Source: CAWBJO01 sp963789175 (GTDB lineage: Bacteria > Pseudomonadota > Alphaproteobacteria > Rhizobiales > Aestuariivirgaceae). From it: a stretch of DNA of 64,000 nt. Made by a program: the position numbers and the translations under genes. Numbering within the stretch: position 1 is the first letter of the stretch; the number at the start of each line of letters is the position of its first letter. Positions 35,109 to 45,438 of the stretch are shown in pieces. The stretch lies in contig CAWBJO010000009.1 in the NCBI GenBank assembly GCA_963789175.1, forward strand, positions 372,001-436,000, in the 5' to 3' direction. The notes under the pieces were generated by a model. It was not told where the DNA came from. It saw nothing but the letters and a program-made list of their open reading frames with translations, and made no database searches.

Positions 35109-35753
35109 CTAGCTTATTAGATATATCGTCCGAAAGGACTCCTGACGGATCGATGGCGTTCTACCGAGCTTCTCGACTTTTCGATTGTCCCTTACAAGAC
35201 GTGTAAAGTTCTCGAACACATACTCATCGATCGAATGCTCGTCCATGTCAACAAATGACGGAGAAGTCGCGCCATAACGGACATGCGAACTCGCAGGCTC
35301 GAACATCAGCTTGGGTGTCTTGTCCAGGATCGCCGCCAACATCTGCCAGCACGCAGACTCCCCGTACGAACGGTGCCAGTAGTGATGCACCGAGAGGCAA
35401 AGCGTGACGTCAGTGCGAGGCAAACGGCCGACCGAGTCAGGGTTGAGGTCGCAGATCCCGAACAACAAATTCTCTTTCCCCTTGTGCCTTCGAACCGCGT
35501 AAGCGATGACCTCGTCGAGCGCATCTATGCCCATGGTGAGAATGCCGCGAGCCGCGCAACGGGCGGCCAGCTCGCCGATATTGCAACCGATATCGAGGAG
35601 ATTGCGATCGGAGGTCTGGAGGTGTCTCTCTATCAGGCTCCACCGATGGTCGGCTGCTTCCGAACGCTGCTCCTGATAGAACGGTTTTAAGCGCAGAATG
35701 CGCGCGGCCCGCTTGAACTTCCGCGACCACGTCGTCGATGCCGTCTTTGTCAT
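35109..35753 (-). CDS. Class I SAM-dependent methyltransferase
   Basis: A 214-residue methyltransferase with motif I LLDIGCNIGELAARCAARG, a following acidic Asp in GIDALDEV, and CLSVHHYWHRSYG. The ATG at 35753 follows AGGAAGGG closely and is preferred to 35774. It stops 4 bases before the APH-like kinase start, so the two form an operon. The end, SIRQESFRTIYLIS, is typical of methyltransferases found in capsule or O-antigen loci. Target unknown. Confidence 0.72.
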   Translation of the reverse strand: MTKTASTTWSRKFKRAARILRLKPFYQEQRSEAADHRWSLIERHLQTSDRNLLDIGCNIGELAARCAARGILTMGIDALDEVIAYAVRRHKGKENLLFGICDLNPDSVGRLPRTDVTLCLSVHHYWHRSYGESACWQMLAAILDKTPKLMFEPASSHVRYGATSPSFVDMDEHSIDEYVFENFTRLVRDNRKVEKLGRTPSIRQESFRTIYLIS

Positions 35754-35924
35754 CCCTTCCTTTCTTAGGAGCATCGCGGGGCACGTGCGCCACCAACGCC
35801 CCTTCGCAATGGGGTGGAGTTCCTACCAAGAACGCCCACGCCGTCTTGTGACCCAAAGAATATATGTGGTATAGGGCGGCATTCCTGTCAAACAAACCTG
35901 CAACGGTTTCACGCGGCAAGTCTC

Positions 35925-36821
35925 ATGCGAAACACCGTCTTCGTTCATACCAACGACAAGCAGATCGTCGGGGCGATCGTGTCACAGTATTCCTTGAAGC
36001 GAAATTCCGCTTCGCCGGACGCTTTCGACGTCCGGATTATCCGCCAGGAGGACTTTGATTTCTTTCGGTCCTATGAGGGTCGACCATTCCTGCGCGCAGG
36101 CAGTTCAAGGGCGTGGACGAACGACGATCTCCAGTCCTTCACGCCGCTGCGGTTCATGCCGCCAGAGCTCCTGAACTACACGGGACGGGCCGTCGTCATC
36201 GATCCAGATGTATTCGCGGTGGGCGACATCAACGAGTTGCTATCGCGGGATATGAACGGCAAATTCATCTTGGCACGCGCCAGACCGGGACACAACTCGC
36301 GACCAGACTACGTTGCCACCAGCGTGATGCTGCTCGATTGCGCCAAGCTTAGGCATTGGAACGTCCGTGAAAATTTCGAGGAGTTGTTCGCGTTCAAGCG
36401 CGACTACGAGGATTGGATCACGCTCGCCTGCGAGCCGCCCGGCACGATCGGTCATCTCGAAAGCGTCTGGAACGACTTCGACCGTCTGTCCCACGACACC
36501 AAGCTCATCCACAACACCAAGCGTCGAACCCAGCCGTGGAAGACTGGACTACCGGTCGACTTCACCAATCGGATCCCCCTGCCGCTTTTCAGCATGCTGT
36601 TCGGAACCAACGGGATCCGGCTGCCCCTCAAGTACAAACGCCATCCCGACGCGAGGCAGGAGCATTTTTTCTTCGCGCTGGCCAAGGAATGTCTGGAACG
36701 GGGATTACTCACGGACGAGATGCTCAGGAAGGAAATGGCTCTCAACCATGTCCGCCACGATGCACTGGAACTCATCGATCGAGCGCCGAAGCTTCAGGAA
36801 GTCTTGCCGCTGAGCACCTAG
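35925..36821 (+). CDS. Putative glycosyltransferase
   Basis: A 298-residue protein. It opens with a Rossmann-like strand (NTVFVHTNDKQIVGAIVSQ), and a metal-binding-type DPD is seen in AVVIDPDVFAVGD, as in GT-A enzymes of family 8 type. TSVMLLDCAKLRHW and EDWITLA follow, also recalling GT8 proteins. Start 35925 marks the beginning of homology; an earlier ATG at 35814 lacks a site. It lies among glycan genes on alternating strands. Donor and acceptor are unknown. Confidence 0.62.
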   Translation: MRNTVFVHTNDKQIVGAIVSQYSLKRNSASPDAFDVRIIRQEDFDFFRSYEGRPFLRAGSSRAWTNDDLQSFTPLRFMPPELLNYTGRAVVIDPDVFAVGDINELLSRDMNGKFILARARPGHNSRPDYVATSVMLLDCAKLRHWNVRENFEELFAFKRDYEDWITLACEPPGTIGHLESVWNDFDRLSHDTKLIHNTKRRTQPWKTGLPVDFTNRIPLPLFSMLFGTNGIRLPLKYKRHPDARQEHFFFALAKECLERGLLTDEMLRKEMALNHVRHDALELIDRAPKLQEVLPLST

Positions 36822-36844
36822 GTCACGATTTCGGCCGCGCTCGA

Positions 36845-37681
36845 TCAATAGCCCTTGGCCATCATGCCGGAGGCCTTGGTGCCACGACGATCAAGCCAAA
36901 ATTTCAGCTGACCGAGCGGAGACATGCGCGGGAGCCTGAAGGCCTTGAACGGCGTGACGGCAACCATGTTGATGTACCGCCTATAGCGGTCAGTAGGGTT
37001 ACGGGGCGTTACGCCGTGAATGCTCCTTTCGGAGTTGATGAAGCTGACAAATCGGTTCGACCCGTAAGCCACAACCTTGTCCTGGACGACCGCCGACAGC
37101 GGAGCGTAGTGCCCTCCGAAGGCGGGCTTGGACTTGAAGTGATACATCGCGAGGTCGCCTCCCAACGTCCGGTCGTCCGCGGACTTCATGTAGAGGAGCC
37201 CGGCCCAAATCTCGTCCTCGCTGTCGACGTGGGCCGGTCGCACGGAACTCACCTTTGTGACAGGAGTATTCACGACAAAAAGCGCATCAAGCGCCACGTC
37301 CCCGGACACGTCCGTGCCCCTCTTCCCGACCCGCCAGTTCTCCAAGGACTTGCCGGCCATCGCTTCGAGGCCGGGATGTGCGGCCCGAAGGGCATCCCCC
37401 ATCGTCCGGACAATATCCATCCAGAAGTCTTGAGACGTGTGGTAGCGAAAAAACTCCCTCCAGTCGGCGGAGAATTCCTGGTTGTCGACGATGGCATGGG
37501 CGGGGATCCGAATGGCCTGGTTGTTCTTCAGGTCGGCCATTCCTCTCGTGAAGCGCTCCGGCTCGGGGAAATCCTTCTCCAACTTGGAGTAGAGATTCCG
37601 GTCGATGGCGTTCTCCAGAACAATATGGGCAAAAGGCCGCAGATTGACTTCGGTCGTGCTGGCGCTAGCAAGTGCGGACAT
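36845..37681 (-). CDS. 2-oxoglutarate/Fe(II)-dependent oxygenase
   Basis: A 278-residue protein of the 2OG-Fe(II) (prolyl hydroxylase-like) group. The metal HxD motif is RPAHVDSEDEI, and the distal His and the 2OG-binding Arg are in SIHGVTPRNPTDRYRRYINM. N-terminal NLRPFAHIVLENAI is a common lead of this family. It probably hydroxylates a sugar, lipid or peptide part of the surface glycan; the substrate is not evident. It is convergent with the putative glycosyltransferase and divergent from the ELM1-like gene. Confidence 0.75.
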   Translation of the reverse strand: MSALASASTTEVNLRPFAHIVLENAIDRNLYSKLEKDFPEPERFTRGMADLKNNQAIRIPAHAIVDNQEFSADWREFFRYHTSQDFWMDIVRTMGDALRAAHPGLEAMAGKSLENWRVGKRGTDVSGDVALDALFVVNTPVTKVSSVRPAHVDSEDEIWAGLLYMKSADDRTLGGDLAMYHFKSKPAFGGHYAPLSAVVQDKVVAYGSNRFVSFINSERSIHGVTPRNPTDRYRRYINMVAVTPFKAFRLPRMSPLGQLKFWLDRRGTKASGMMAKGY

Positions 37682-37751
37682 CGGTCGTCCATCCTCCGAA
37701 CTTCTGGTATCAAGGATTGCCCGAATAAACTGCCTTTCAGAACTTTTGTCG

Positions 37752-38819
37752 ATGCATCAGCTCAACCAGAAAGTCAATTCCTTGATTTGGATCTTTCAGG
37801 GCGCCCGCGAAGGCGACAATGCGCAAGCACGTGCGCTCGCGATGAGCGTCGGCGAACTCATAATTATTAAAAGTCTAGACTGGACAGCCCTGCGCTTTCT
37901 GCCGAACTCACTTCTCGGTTCCTCGCTCGCGAATCTCACCCGGGAAGCTGCGGCGAGCCTTCACCCGCCGTGGCCCGATCTCGTCATTGCCGTCGGTAGG
38001 CGAACCGTTCCTGCAGCACTTTGGGTCAAGGAACAGTCAAGCCGCACCGTCCTTGTCCATCTCGGCCGGCCCAGAGCGCCGTCTCGCAAGTTCGATCTCG
38101 TCGTCACGACACCTCAGTACGGTTTGGTACCCGGCACAAACGTGCGGCAGGTCCTGCTGCCGATTGCCGAGGCCGCCGAAGCCCCCGTTCTCGACTCTCA
38201 TTGGGAACAAGACTTCGCTCCCCTCCCTCGCCCTTGGGTCGGCATCCTCGTCGGGGGGACGCGGTTTCCGTCTCGATTCGATCCGGCCGCGGCGCAGACG
38301 CTGGCATCGACGGCGAACGCGCGCGTTCGCAAGCTTGGAGGATCTGCGCTCTACTCGACATCGCCGCGCACCGGGTCAAAGCAGGCGGCAATCCTTGCCG
38401 ATGCACTCGACGTGCCAGGCTACGTTCACCGATGGCAGAGAGGAGCGGACAATCCTCACCGCGTCATTCTAGAGCAGGCGGACCGCTTCATCGTGACCGA
38501 CGACAGCATTTCCATGATCGGCGAGGCATGTCGGACCCGGCGACCGGTGGAGGTGTTCGAGGTCCCACGCTCGCCACTTGGCCTGACGTGGCGGGCTCAG
38601 AAAGGGGTGAGCGGGTGGTTGAATGGGCAGGGATTGCTATCTCCGCCTCGCAACACCCTGCGCGTTCGCGAGATTCTGGTCGAGCGCGGCCATGTCAAGT
38701 TTCTCGGCCAGGAGGACGACCGCGATTGGTTGCCTTATAGGGATGAGTGGCCGGCAATCGTTACAGAAATTCGAGCGTTGGTCAGCACTGCTCGCCTAGG
38801 CGCTTACCTGCCCAAATAG
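37752..38819 (+). CDS. Mitochondrial fission ELM1-family (DUF1022) protein, glycosyltransferase-like
   Basis: A 355-residue protein of the ELM1/DUF1022 family, common in alphaproteobacteria beside lipid A and Kdo genes. Visible parts are LIWIFQGAREGDNAQA at the start, DLVIAVGRRTVPAALWVK, LVHLGRPRAPSRKFDLVVTT, then ILVGGTRFPSRFD and FIVTDDSISMIGEACRTRRP. The last resembles nucleotide-sugar-binding C-terminal domains of GT-B enzymes. Start 37752 is chosen from homology; it is 70 bases from the divergent oxygenase gene. The kdsA start is 96 bases downstream. Confidence 0.75.
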   Translation: MHQLNQKVNSLIWIFQGAREGDNAQARALAMSVGELIIIKSLDWTALRFLPNSLLGSSLANLTREAAASLHPPWPDLVIAVGRRTVPAALWVKEQSSRTVLVHLGRPRAPSRKFDLVVTTPQYGLVPGTNVRQVLLPIAEAAEAPVLDSHWEQDFAPLPRPWVGILVGGTRFPSRFDPAAAQTLASTANARVRKLGGSALYSTSPRTGSKQAAILADALDVPGYVHRWQRGADNPHRVILEQADRFIVTDDSISMIGEACRTRRPVEVFEVPRSPLGLTWRAQKGVSGWLNGQGLLSPPRNTLRVREILVERGHVKFLGQEDDRDWLPYRDEWPAIVTEIRALVSTARLGAYLPK

Positions 38820-38915
38820 ACAGGTGAAAGAGCCTTCGAGCTTGACTAGCGGGCGCCCATTTCCGAGAAGAAAGCGCAGTTTGCGTTGTTTGGGGGCGTC
38901 GGGTCGGGGCATCGA

Positions 38916-39692
38916 ATGAACAGGTTCAAGCTGATTTTGGGCCCTTGTGCCATCGAGTCGCGGGACCATGCGATGAAGATGGCCGAGCGCCTCGCCAAGA
39001 TCGCCGCGAACCGCGAGGCGGACTTCTACTACAAGAGCAGCTTCGACAAGGCGAACCGCACGGCCAAGAGCTCGCCGCGCGGCGTCGGAATGGAGGCGGG
39101 CCTAGCAATCCTTGCCGAGATCAAGCGCGAGATCGGCGTTCCGACCCTGACCGACGTGCACGAGGCGGCACAGTGCGCCACCGTCGCTCGGTCGGTCGAC
39201 GTGCTGCAGATCCCTGCCTTCCTATGCCGGCAGACCGACCTCCTCACTGCCGCGGCGGCGACCGGGCGGACCGTCAACGTCAAGAAGGGACAGTTCCTGG
39301 CGCCATGGGACATGAAGAACGTCGTCGACAAGCTCGGCGACGGCGAGGCATGGATCACGGAGCGCGGGACGACCTTCGGCTACAACGCCCTCGTCGTCGA
39401 CTTCCGCGGCCTCGAGATCATGCGCGCCTTCGGGCGGCCGGTCATCTTCGATGCCACGCATTCGGTCCAGGAACCGGGAGGGCGCGGCGACAGCTCGGGA
39501 GGTCAGCGGCAGTTCATCCCAAGCCTGGCGCGGGCCGCGGCGGCCGTCGGCTGCGACGGTCTGTTCATGGAAGCGCACGACGATCCCGACCACGCCATCA
39601 GCGATGCTGCGTCGCAGATTCCGCTCGACCAAGTGGCGGAGGTTCTCGACCAGGTCGACAGAATCAGGTTCGCATGCAAGCCCACATCGTGA
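38916..39692 (+). CDS. kdsA: 3-deoxy-8-phosphooctulonate synthase (Kdo-8-P synthase)
   Basis: A 258-residue enzyme that condenses phosphoenolpyruvate with arabinose 5-phosphate, giving Kdo 8-phosphate for lipopolysaccharide or Kdo-linked capsule. Family motifs are ILGPCAIESRDHAMK, YKSSFDKANRT, TDVHEAAQ, IPAFLCRQTDLL, VNVKKGQFLAPWDM and FDATHSVQEPGG. It is about 20 residues shorter than usual at the N-terminus. ATG 38916 is chosen; 38886 would add an unlikely lead. kdsB begins inside its last codons, so the genes are coupled. Confidence 0.92.
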   Translation: MNRFKLILGPCAIESRDHAMKMAERLAKIAANREADFYYKSSFDKANRTAKSSPRGVGMEAGLAILAEIKREIGVPTLTDVHEAAQCATVARSVDVLQIPAFLCRQTDLLTAAAATGRTVNVKKGQFLAPWDMKNVVDKLGDGEAWITERGTTFGYNALVVDFRGLEIMRAFGRPVIFDATHSVQEPGGRGDSSGGQRQFIPSLARAAAAVGCDGLFMEAHDDPDHAISDAASQIPLDQVAEVLDQVDRIRFACKPTS

Positions 39693-40354
39693 TCCCGGCG
39701 CGACTGGCAAGCACCCGCCTGCCGCGCAAGCCGCTCGTCGAATTCGGCGGCAAGAAGCTCATCGAGCACGTCGTGGCGAAAGCGATGGCGACCGGGCTGC
39801 CGGTGACGGTGGCGACGGACAGCGCGGAGATCGCCGCGCTTCCGCTTCCCTGCCCTGTCGTCGTCACGTCATCCGACATTGCGACCGGCAGCGACCGCGT
39901 CGCCGCGGTGGCGGACCGCATCGAGGCCGAGCAGATCATCAACCTGCAGGGCGACCTGCCGTTCATCGAACCGCCGCAGATCCTCCTTGCCCTCAAGCCC
40001 CTTTCGGCGGGCTACGACGTGGGCACGCTCATCTTCGAGATGGACCACGCCGACGTCGCGAACCGGAATTCGGTCAAGGCGGTGTGCTCGCCCGACGGAG
40101 CCTGCAAGCGCTGCCACTGGTTCACCCGGGCTCCGATCGCCTATGGCTACCACCACGCCGGCATCTATGCTTATTCAAAGGAGGCCCTGCGCGCCTTCGC
40201 CGCCCTCAAGCGGCAGAAGCTGGAATTGGCAGAGGATCTGGAGCAGATTCGTTTCCTGGAGGCGGGCTACCGAATTGGCGCATGCCTGACATCGAAAATA
40301 AAAGACGAAATCAACACGCCGGCAGATCTGGAAAGGGCGAGAACGACATCATGA
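39674..40354 (+). CDS. kdsB: 3-deoxy-manno-octulosonate cytidylyltransferase (CMP-Kdo synthetase)
   Basis: A 226-residue enzyme that activates Kdo with CTP. Motifs: IPARLASTRLPRKPLVEFGG at the start (nucleotide site), ATDSAEIAA, SSDIATGSDRVA, IINLQGDLPFIEP and HHAGIYAYSKEAL. KdsB is usually about 245 residues; this one is somewhat short in the middle. It overlaps kdsA by 19 bases and its TGA overlaps the cupin ATG (ATGA), giving a coupled three-gene cassette. Confidence 0.9.
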   Translation: MQAHIVIPARLASTRLPRKPLVEFGGKKLIEHVVAKAMATGLPVTVATDSAEIAALPLPCPVVVTSSDIATGSDRVAAVADRIEAEQIINLQGDLPFIEPPQILLALKPLSAGYDVGTLIFEMDHADVANRNSVKAVCSPDGACKRCHWFTRAPIAYGYHHAGIYAYSKEALRAFAALKRQKLELAEDLEQIRFLEAGYRIGACLTSKIKDEINTPADLERARTTS

Positions 40355-40695
40355 AGGCTGGAAAGGTTTGGGGCGTGACGCGCAAGATCGAAGCGAACCC
40401 GTTCTTCGAGCTGCACCGCATCGAAATCAAGGCGGGTGGGTACTGCAGCAAACACAAGCACAAGTACAAGTGGAACGGCTTCTACGTCGAGTCCGGGCGG
40501 CTGGAGGTCAAAGTGTGGAAGAACTCATACGACCTGGTGGACGCGACGGTGCTCGGTCCGGGGGAGTATACGGTTGTCATGCCCGGTGAATTTCACATGT
40601 TCAGCTGCTTGGAAGATTGCGTTTGTTTTGAATTATATTGGGCGAAATTCGATCCCGACGACATCGAGCGCGAAACCATTGGCGGCTCCAACTGA
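40351..40695 (+). CDS. Cupin-domain protein coupled to kdsB
   Basis: A 114-residue single-domain cupin. The first motif is seen in CSKHKHKYKWNGFYVESGRL, and the second in GPGEYTVVMPGEFHMFSCLE, with metal-binding His residues and Glu. Such small cupins in glycan clusters can be sugar isomerase-like, epimerase-like or regulatory proteins. The ATGA overlap with kdsB ties it to Kdo synthesis. A modified Kdo is conceivable, but nothing in the sequence shows the reaction. Confidence 0.7.
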   Translation: MKAGKVWGVTRKIEANPFFELHRIEIKAGGYCSKHKHKYKWNGFYVESGRLEVKVWKNSYDLVDATVLGPGEYTVVMPGEFHMFSCLEDCVCFELYWAKFDPDDIERETIGGSN

Positions 40696-40877
40696 TTGAT
40701 CTGCCGCATTTTCCCTAACGCAACGGCCGAAGGCCTGGTGGGCGTGGTTAACACCACCTTGCCCGGATCGCTCAGTTTCTTACCCGCCGTTTAACGGCTT
40801 CTTCCAAGGTTCCGAGCAATCTGCGGCGGACAATCGTTTATTGAATTGTTCGCATTTAGCACTTCTGGGGAAAGAAG

Positions 40878-42506
40878 ATGGCTATGTCTATGAAGCTTGG
40901 AATCCGTTTTCGGCCCATAGCGTCTCTCCTGCGCAGTGCGCGCCGGCTGACGGGCGACACGCGCGGCTCGATCGCGATCATCGCCGCCGTCACGACCGTC
41001 GCGTTCATGGTCGCGGGCGGCACCGCCGTAGACTTCGCGCGCGCTTCGCGCCAGCGGCAGGTCCTCAACTCGGCGGTCGATGCTGCCGCGCTCGCGCTTG
41101 CGACCTCGAAGATCACCGATGTCGCGGTACTGAAGGCGTTGGGCGAGAAGTACGTCAACTCCAACCTGGCCGCGATCTCCAACTACGAAGGCGGGCCGGT
41201 CACGCTCGACATCGACGTCTATACGGACACGGTGACCATCAGCGCCCACCAGCAACTGCCGACCACGCTGATGAAGCTCGCCCACATCAACGAGATGGAC
41301 CTGACGGTCTTCTCCGAGGCCCGGCGGGTGACGCAGAATGCCGAGGTCGTTCTCGTGCTCGACAACACCGGCTCGATGACGACCAACAACAAGATCGGCG
41401 CGCTCAAGACCGCTACCGAAGACCTCACCGACATCCTGTTCGCCGACTCCACCGTCTCGACGCACATCAAGATGGCCATCGTGCCGTTCGCGGCTTCGGT
41501 GAACGTCGGTACGCAGTACGCCAATGCGTCGTGGATGGACACGAACGGCAACAATGCCATCTCCAAGTTGAACTTCACGGACACGACGAAGCACAACAAG
41601 TGGGCGTGGGGCCAGCTCAGCAGCACGCCGTGGAACGGCTGCGTTGAGCAACGCAAGTCCACGTCGACCATCAACTACGACGTCGACGACACGGCGCCCT
41701 CGACCGGCACTCCCGACACGCTGTTCCCGTTCTACTTCGCGCCCGATGAGCCGACCAACGCCAACAACGCGAGCTCGCTTTCCGGCTGGGGCACGTTCAA
41801 CAACAACTACCTCACCGACTGGCGTTCCAATGAGAGCGTGAGCAACTCGACCAAGAACGGCACCTCGCTCGACAACCGCCAGCGCCGGTACCAGAAATAC
41901 GTCAGCACGTCGCCGAGCGGCTCCGGCAAGGGCCCGGGCTACAACTGCGGCACGGCGTCGATCACCCCGCTCACCAACGTCAAGCAGACGATCACCGACG
42001 CCATCGACGACATGGTGGCCACGGGCAACACCAACATCGCGTCCGGCGTCGGCTGGGGCCTCCGGGTGCTGTCGTCGACCGTGCCGTTCACCGAGGGCGC
42101 CGCCTACAACGACAAGAAGTGGCGCAAGATCATGGTCGTGATGACCGACGGTGAGAACGACTGGGGCAACGTCAGCAACATGAACAAGACCGGCTACGGC
42201 GGGTACGGCTATTCCAGCCAGTCGCTCGCGCGCCTCAACATCAACAGCATCAGCAACAGCCGCACGGCCCTCGACACGCGGACCGCCAAGGCATGCGCGG
42301 TGGCGAAGGCGGCATCGACCAATCCGTCCCAGCCGATCGTCGTCTACTCGATCACCTTCGGCAGCCTGGACACGCAGGCCAAGAACCTGATGAAGGCCTG
42401 CGCCTCCGACATCGAGAAGTATTTCCACGCGCCCGACAATGCCACGCTCCTGGAAGCCTTCACGACCATCGCGACGGAAATCACGCAAGTCTACCTGTCG
42501 AAGTAG
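40878..42506 (+). CDS. TadG-like pilus/von Willebrand factor A-domain protein
   Basis: A 542-residue protein. An N-terminal TadE/TadG-type segment (GSIAIIAAVTTVAFMVAGGT, then AVDFARASRQRQVLNSAVDA) anchors it in the membrane. It is followed by a vWA domain with MIDAS motif DNTGSMTTNN and later VMTDGENDWGN. The middle is rich in Asn, Thr, Ser and Trp with a few cysteines and looks extracellular. The family assists Tad pilus assembly or anchors adhesins. No other tad genes are nearby. Start 40878 follows GGGGAAAGAAG. Confidence 0.82.
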   Translation: MAMSMKLGIRFRPIASLLRSARRLTGDTRGSIAIIAAVTTVAFMVAGGTAVDFARASRQRQVLNSAVDAAALALATSKITDVAVLKALGEKYVNSNLAAISNYEGGPVTLDIDVYTDTVTISAHQQLPTTLMKLAHINEMDLTVFSEARRVTQNAEVVLVLDNTGSMTTNNKIGALKTATEDLTDILFADSTVSTHIKMAIVPFAASVNVGTQYANASWMDTNGNNAISKLNFTDTTKHNKWAWGQLSSTPWNGCVEQRKSTSTINYDVDDTAPSTGTPDTLFPFYFAPDEPTNANNASSLSGWGTFNNNYLTDWRSNESVSNSTKNGTSLDNRQRRYQKYVSTSPSGSGKGPGYNCGTASITPLTNVKQTITDAIDDMVATGNTNIASGVGWGLRVLSSTVPFTEGAAYNDKKWRKIMVVMTDGENDWGNVSNMNKTGYGGYGYSSQSLARLNINSISNSRTALDTRTAKACAVAKAASTNPSQPIVVYSITFGSLDTQAKNLMKACASDIEKYFHAPDNATLLEAFTTIATEITQVYLSK

Positions 42507-42520
42507 GCGAACCGCTTCCC

Positions 42521-42555
42521 GCCCGGCGTCCGGCCTCAAGGCCGCGATGCCGGGC
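42521..42555. terminator. Hairpin between convergent genes, possible bidirectional terminator
   Basis: GCCCGGC (42521-42527) pairs with GCCGGGC (42549-42555), and an inner stem CGGCC/GGCCG lies around TCAA. It follows the vWA-protein stop by 14 bases and overlaps the last codons of the TPR-sulfotransferase gene. T-tracts are weak. Confidence 0.4.
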
Positions 42556-44137
42556 CGCTTTGCACCAGATCCTTCAGCCCCTCGATGAGCGGGCCGATGT
42601 GCGCCTCGTAGCGGCGCCAGCGCTCGACCGACGTCGTGTAGACCGGCTGCCGCACCTGCCACTGGCTCGCCGTGGCGACGGCGCGCTTGGTGTGCTGGAA
42701 GCTCAGGCAGGCGTCGTCCCATTTGAGGCCCAGGAAATCGATCACCTTGCGGGCCTGGGCCTCGGTATCGGCGACCGACTCCTCGTAGTCCACTTCGAGC
42801 ATCTTCAGCGGCAGGACGGCACGCCAATGGTCGGCCAGGCGGACGTATTCGCGATAGTAGCGGGCCAGGGATTCGAGGTTGTGCGAATAGGCGTGGCCGC
42901 GGCTGAACTTCTGCATGAAGATCGACACGCAAGTATCGATTGGGTTTCGCCGGCAGTGGATGACCTGGCAGTTGGGGAACATGAGGGCGACGATGCCGAG
43001 ATAGCGCACGTTCAGGGGCGCCTTGTCGGACACGCGGATGGCTTTTCCCGCTCCCTCGGTCAGACGCTCGAGATAACCTTCGGCAACGCGACGAACGTCG
43101 TCCGACGTCTGGGCCGCGACCTTTGCCGCGTCGAATTCGATGGTCTTGCTGGTGGCGCCCAGGATGCTGGCGATGCGCGACAGATGCGGCAGCTCGCCCG
43201 CGCCGTAGGCCTTGGGATGGCTGGCGATGATCTGCTCGATGAGCGTCGTGCCAGAGCGCGGCATGCCGACGATGAAGACCGGCTTGTCGGTAGGGAGACC
43301 GTATCCGGACCGCTCGGCGAAGAAATCGCGGGTAAACAGGGCACGAACCCTGGCGCCCCACTCCAATCGCCGCTCTAAGTCGGTCGGCTGGCGCTCCAGA
43401 GACTTGCCTTCGATGATGAGGCGGATCGCCTCGTCGTAGCGTCCGAGGTCGTCATACGCCTTGCCGACGGCATGCTTGAGCAGCGACAGGAAGGGACCCG
43501 TAGGCCCGGCGGCCCCGGACGCGAGTATCTGCTCGGCGACCTTGAGCTCGGGGGTTTGGGGGCCGACCTTGGTTGCGAGTAGGAGGCCGGCAATCGCCGG
43601 CACGTCGCCCGGGGTGTCGCGGAGGTGGTCGCGGAAGACCTTGACCGCGCTCTCCGGCCGGCCGCTGCGGATATCGAGCTGGGCCCGGCCTAGCCGGGCG
43701 CGGCGATTGCCGGGATCGAGCCGCAGCGCCCGATCGATCGCGGTCCGCGCTTCGGCGATCTGGTCGAGCGCCTCGTGGGCCTTGCCGAGATTGAACCAGG
43801 CCTCGACGTAGCGCGGCTGGAGGCGGGTGGCCTCCTTCAGATGCTCGATGGCGAAGGTCGGTTCATTGACCAAAAGATAGGTATTGCCCAGGTTGTTGCG
43901 GAACTGCGCTTCGCCGGGGCGCAGGGTGACGGCCTTACCGACGCATTCTATCGCCTCGCGGAACCGTCCCTGCTCGCCATAGAGAACGCCCAGGAGATTG
44001 AAGGCATCGGCATTGGCCGGATCCAGGGCGAGCACCTGGCGATAGGCGGCGCGCGCCTCGGAGAGCCGGCCCGCCTGGTGCAAGGCCACACCGTCCTGCA
44101 AAAACCTTGAGATATCCGCCGCGACTGCCGGTGCCAT
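42536..44137 (-). CDS. TPR-repeat sulfotransferase family protein
   Basis: A 533-residue protein. Residues 1-240 hold about six tetratricopeptide units (LSEARAAYRQVLALDPANAD and relatives). Residues 270-533 are a sulfotransferase domain with the PAPS 5'-phosphosulfate loop VGMPRSGTTLIEQII, the 3'-phosphate region HCRRNPIDTCVSIFMQKFS and WRRYEAHIGPLIEGL. TPR-sulfotransferases of this type are common in alphaproteobacteria and act on unknown cell-surface acceptors. It is convergent with the vWA gene and lies downstream of frmA on the same strand. Confidence 0.85.
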   Translation of the reverse strand: MAPAVAADISRFLQDGVALHQAGRLSEARAAYRQVLALDPANADAFNLLGVLYGEQGRFREAIECVGKAVTLRPGEAQFRNNLGNTYLLVNEPTFAIEHLKEATRLQPRYVEAWFNLGKAHEALDQIAEARTAIDRALRLDPGNRRARLGRAQLDIRSGRPESAVKVFRDHLRDTPGDVPAIAGLLLATKVGPQTPELKVAEQILASGAAGPTGPFLSLLKHAVGKAYDDLGRYDEAIRLIIEGKSLERQPTDLERRLEWGARVRALFTRDFFAERSGYGLPTDKPVFIVGMPRSGTTLIEQIIASHPKAYGAGELPHLSRIASILGATSKTIEFDAAKVAAQTSDDVRRVAEGYLERLTEGAGKAIRVSDKAPLNVRYLGIVALMFPNCQVIHCRRNPIDTCVSIFMQKFSRGHAYSHNLESLARYYREYVRLADHWRAVLPLKMLEVDYEESVADTEAQARKVIDFLGLKWDDACLSFQHTKRAVATASQWQVRQPVYTTSVERWRRYEAHIGPLIEGLKDLVQSGPASRP

Positions 44138-44223
44138 GATCCATCATCCGAAGTTTCCCGCCTAAGCGGCGGTAGCGAGACTCGAATCTGCCTTAGACAA
44201 ATTCGCGGCCGGCCTCAAGGACC

Positions 44224-45333
<1,110 letters not shown>

Positions 45334-45438
45334 CTCTTCCCTCCCACTCTCGAACGCTTGGGCGCGGCCGAACGGCGAGCGCCGCTCGAATCCATATCGT
45401 CAATTGCGGATTTGTCCAACCTGCCGGTCAGGGACCGT

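Noticed and set aside
40791..43361. An 856-residue minus-strand frame
   Set aside because: It runs antisense through the vWA gene and out of frame through the TPR-sulfotransferase gene. High GC keeps such shadow frames open.
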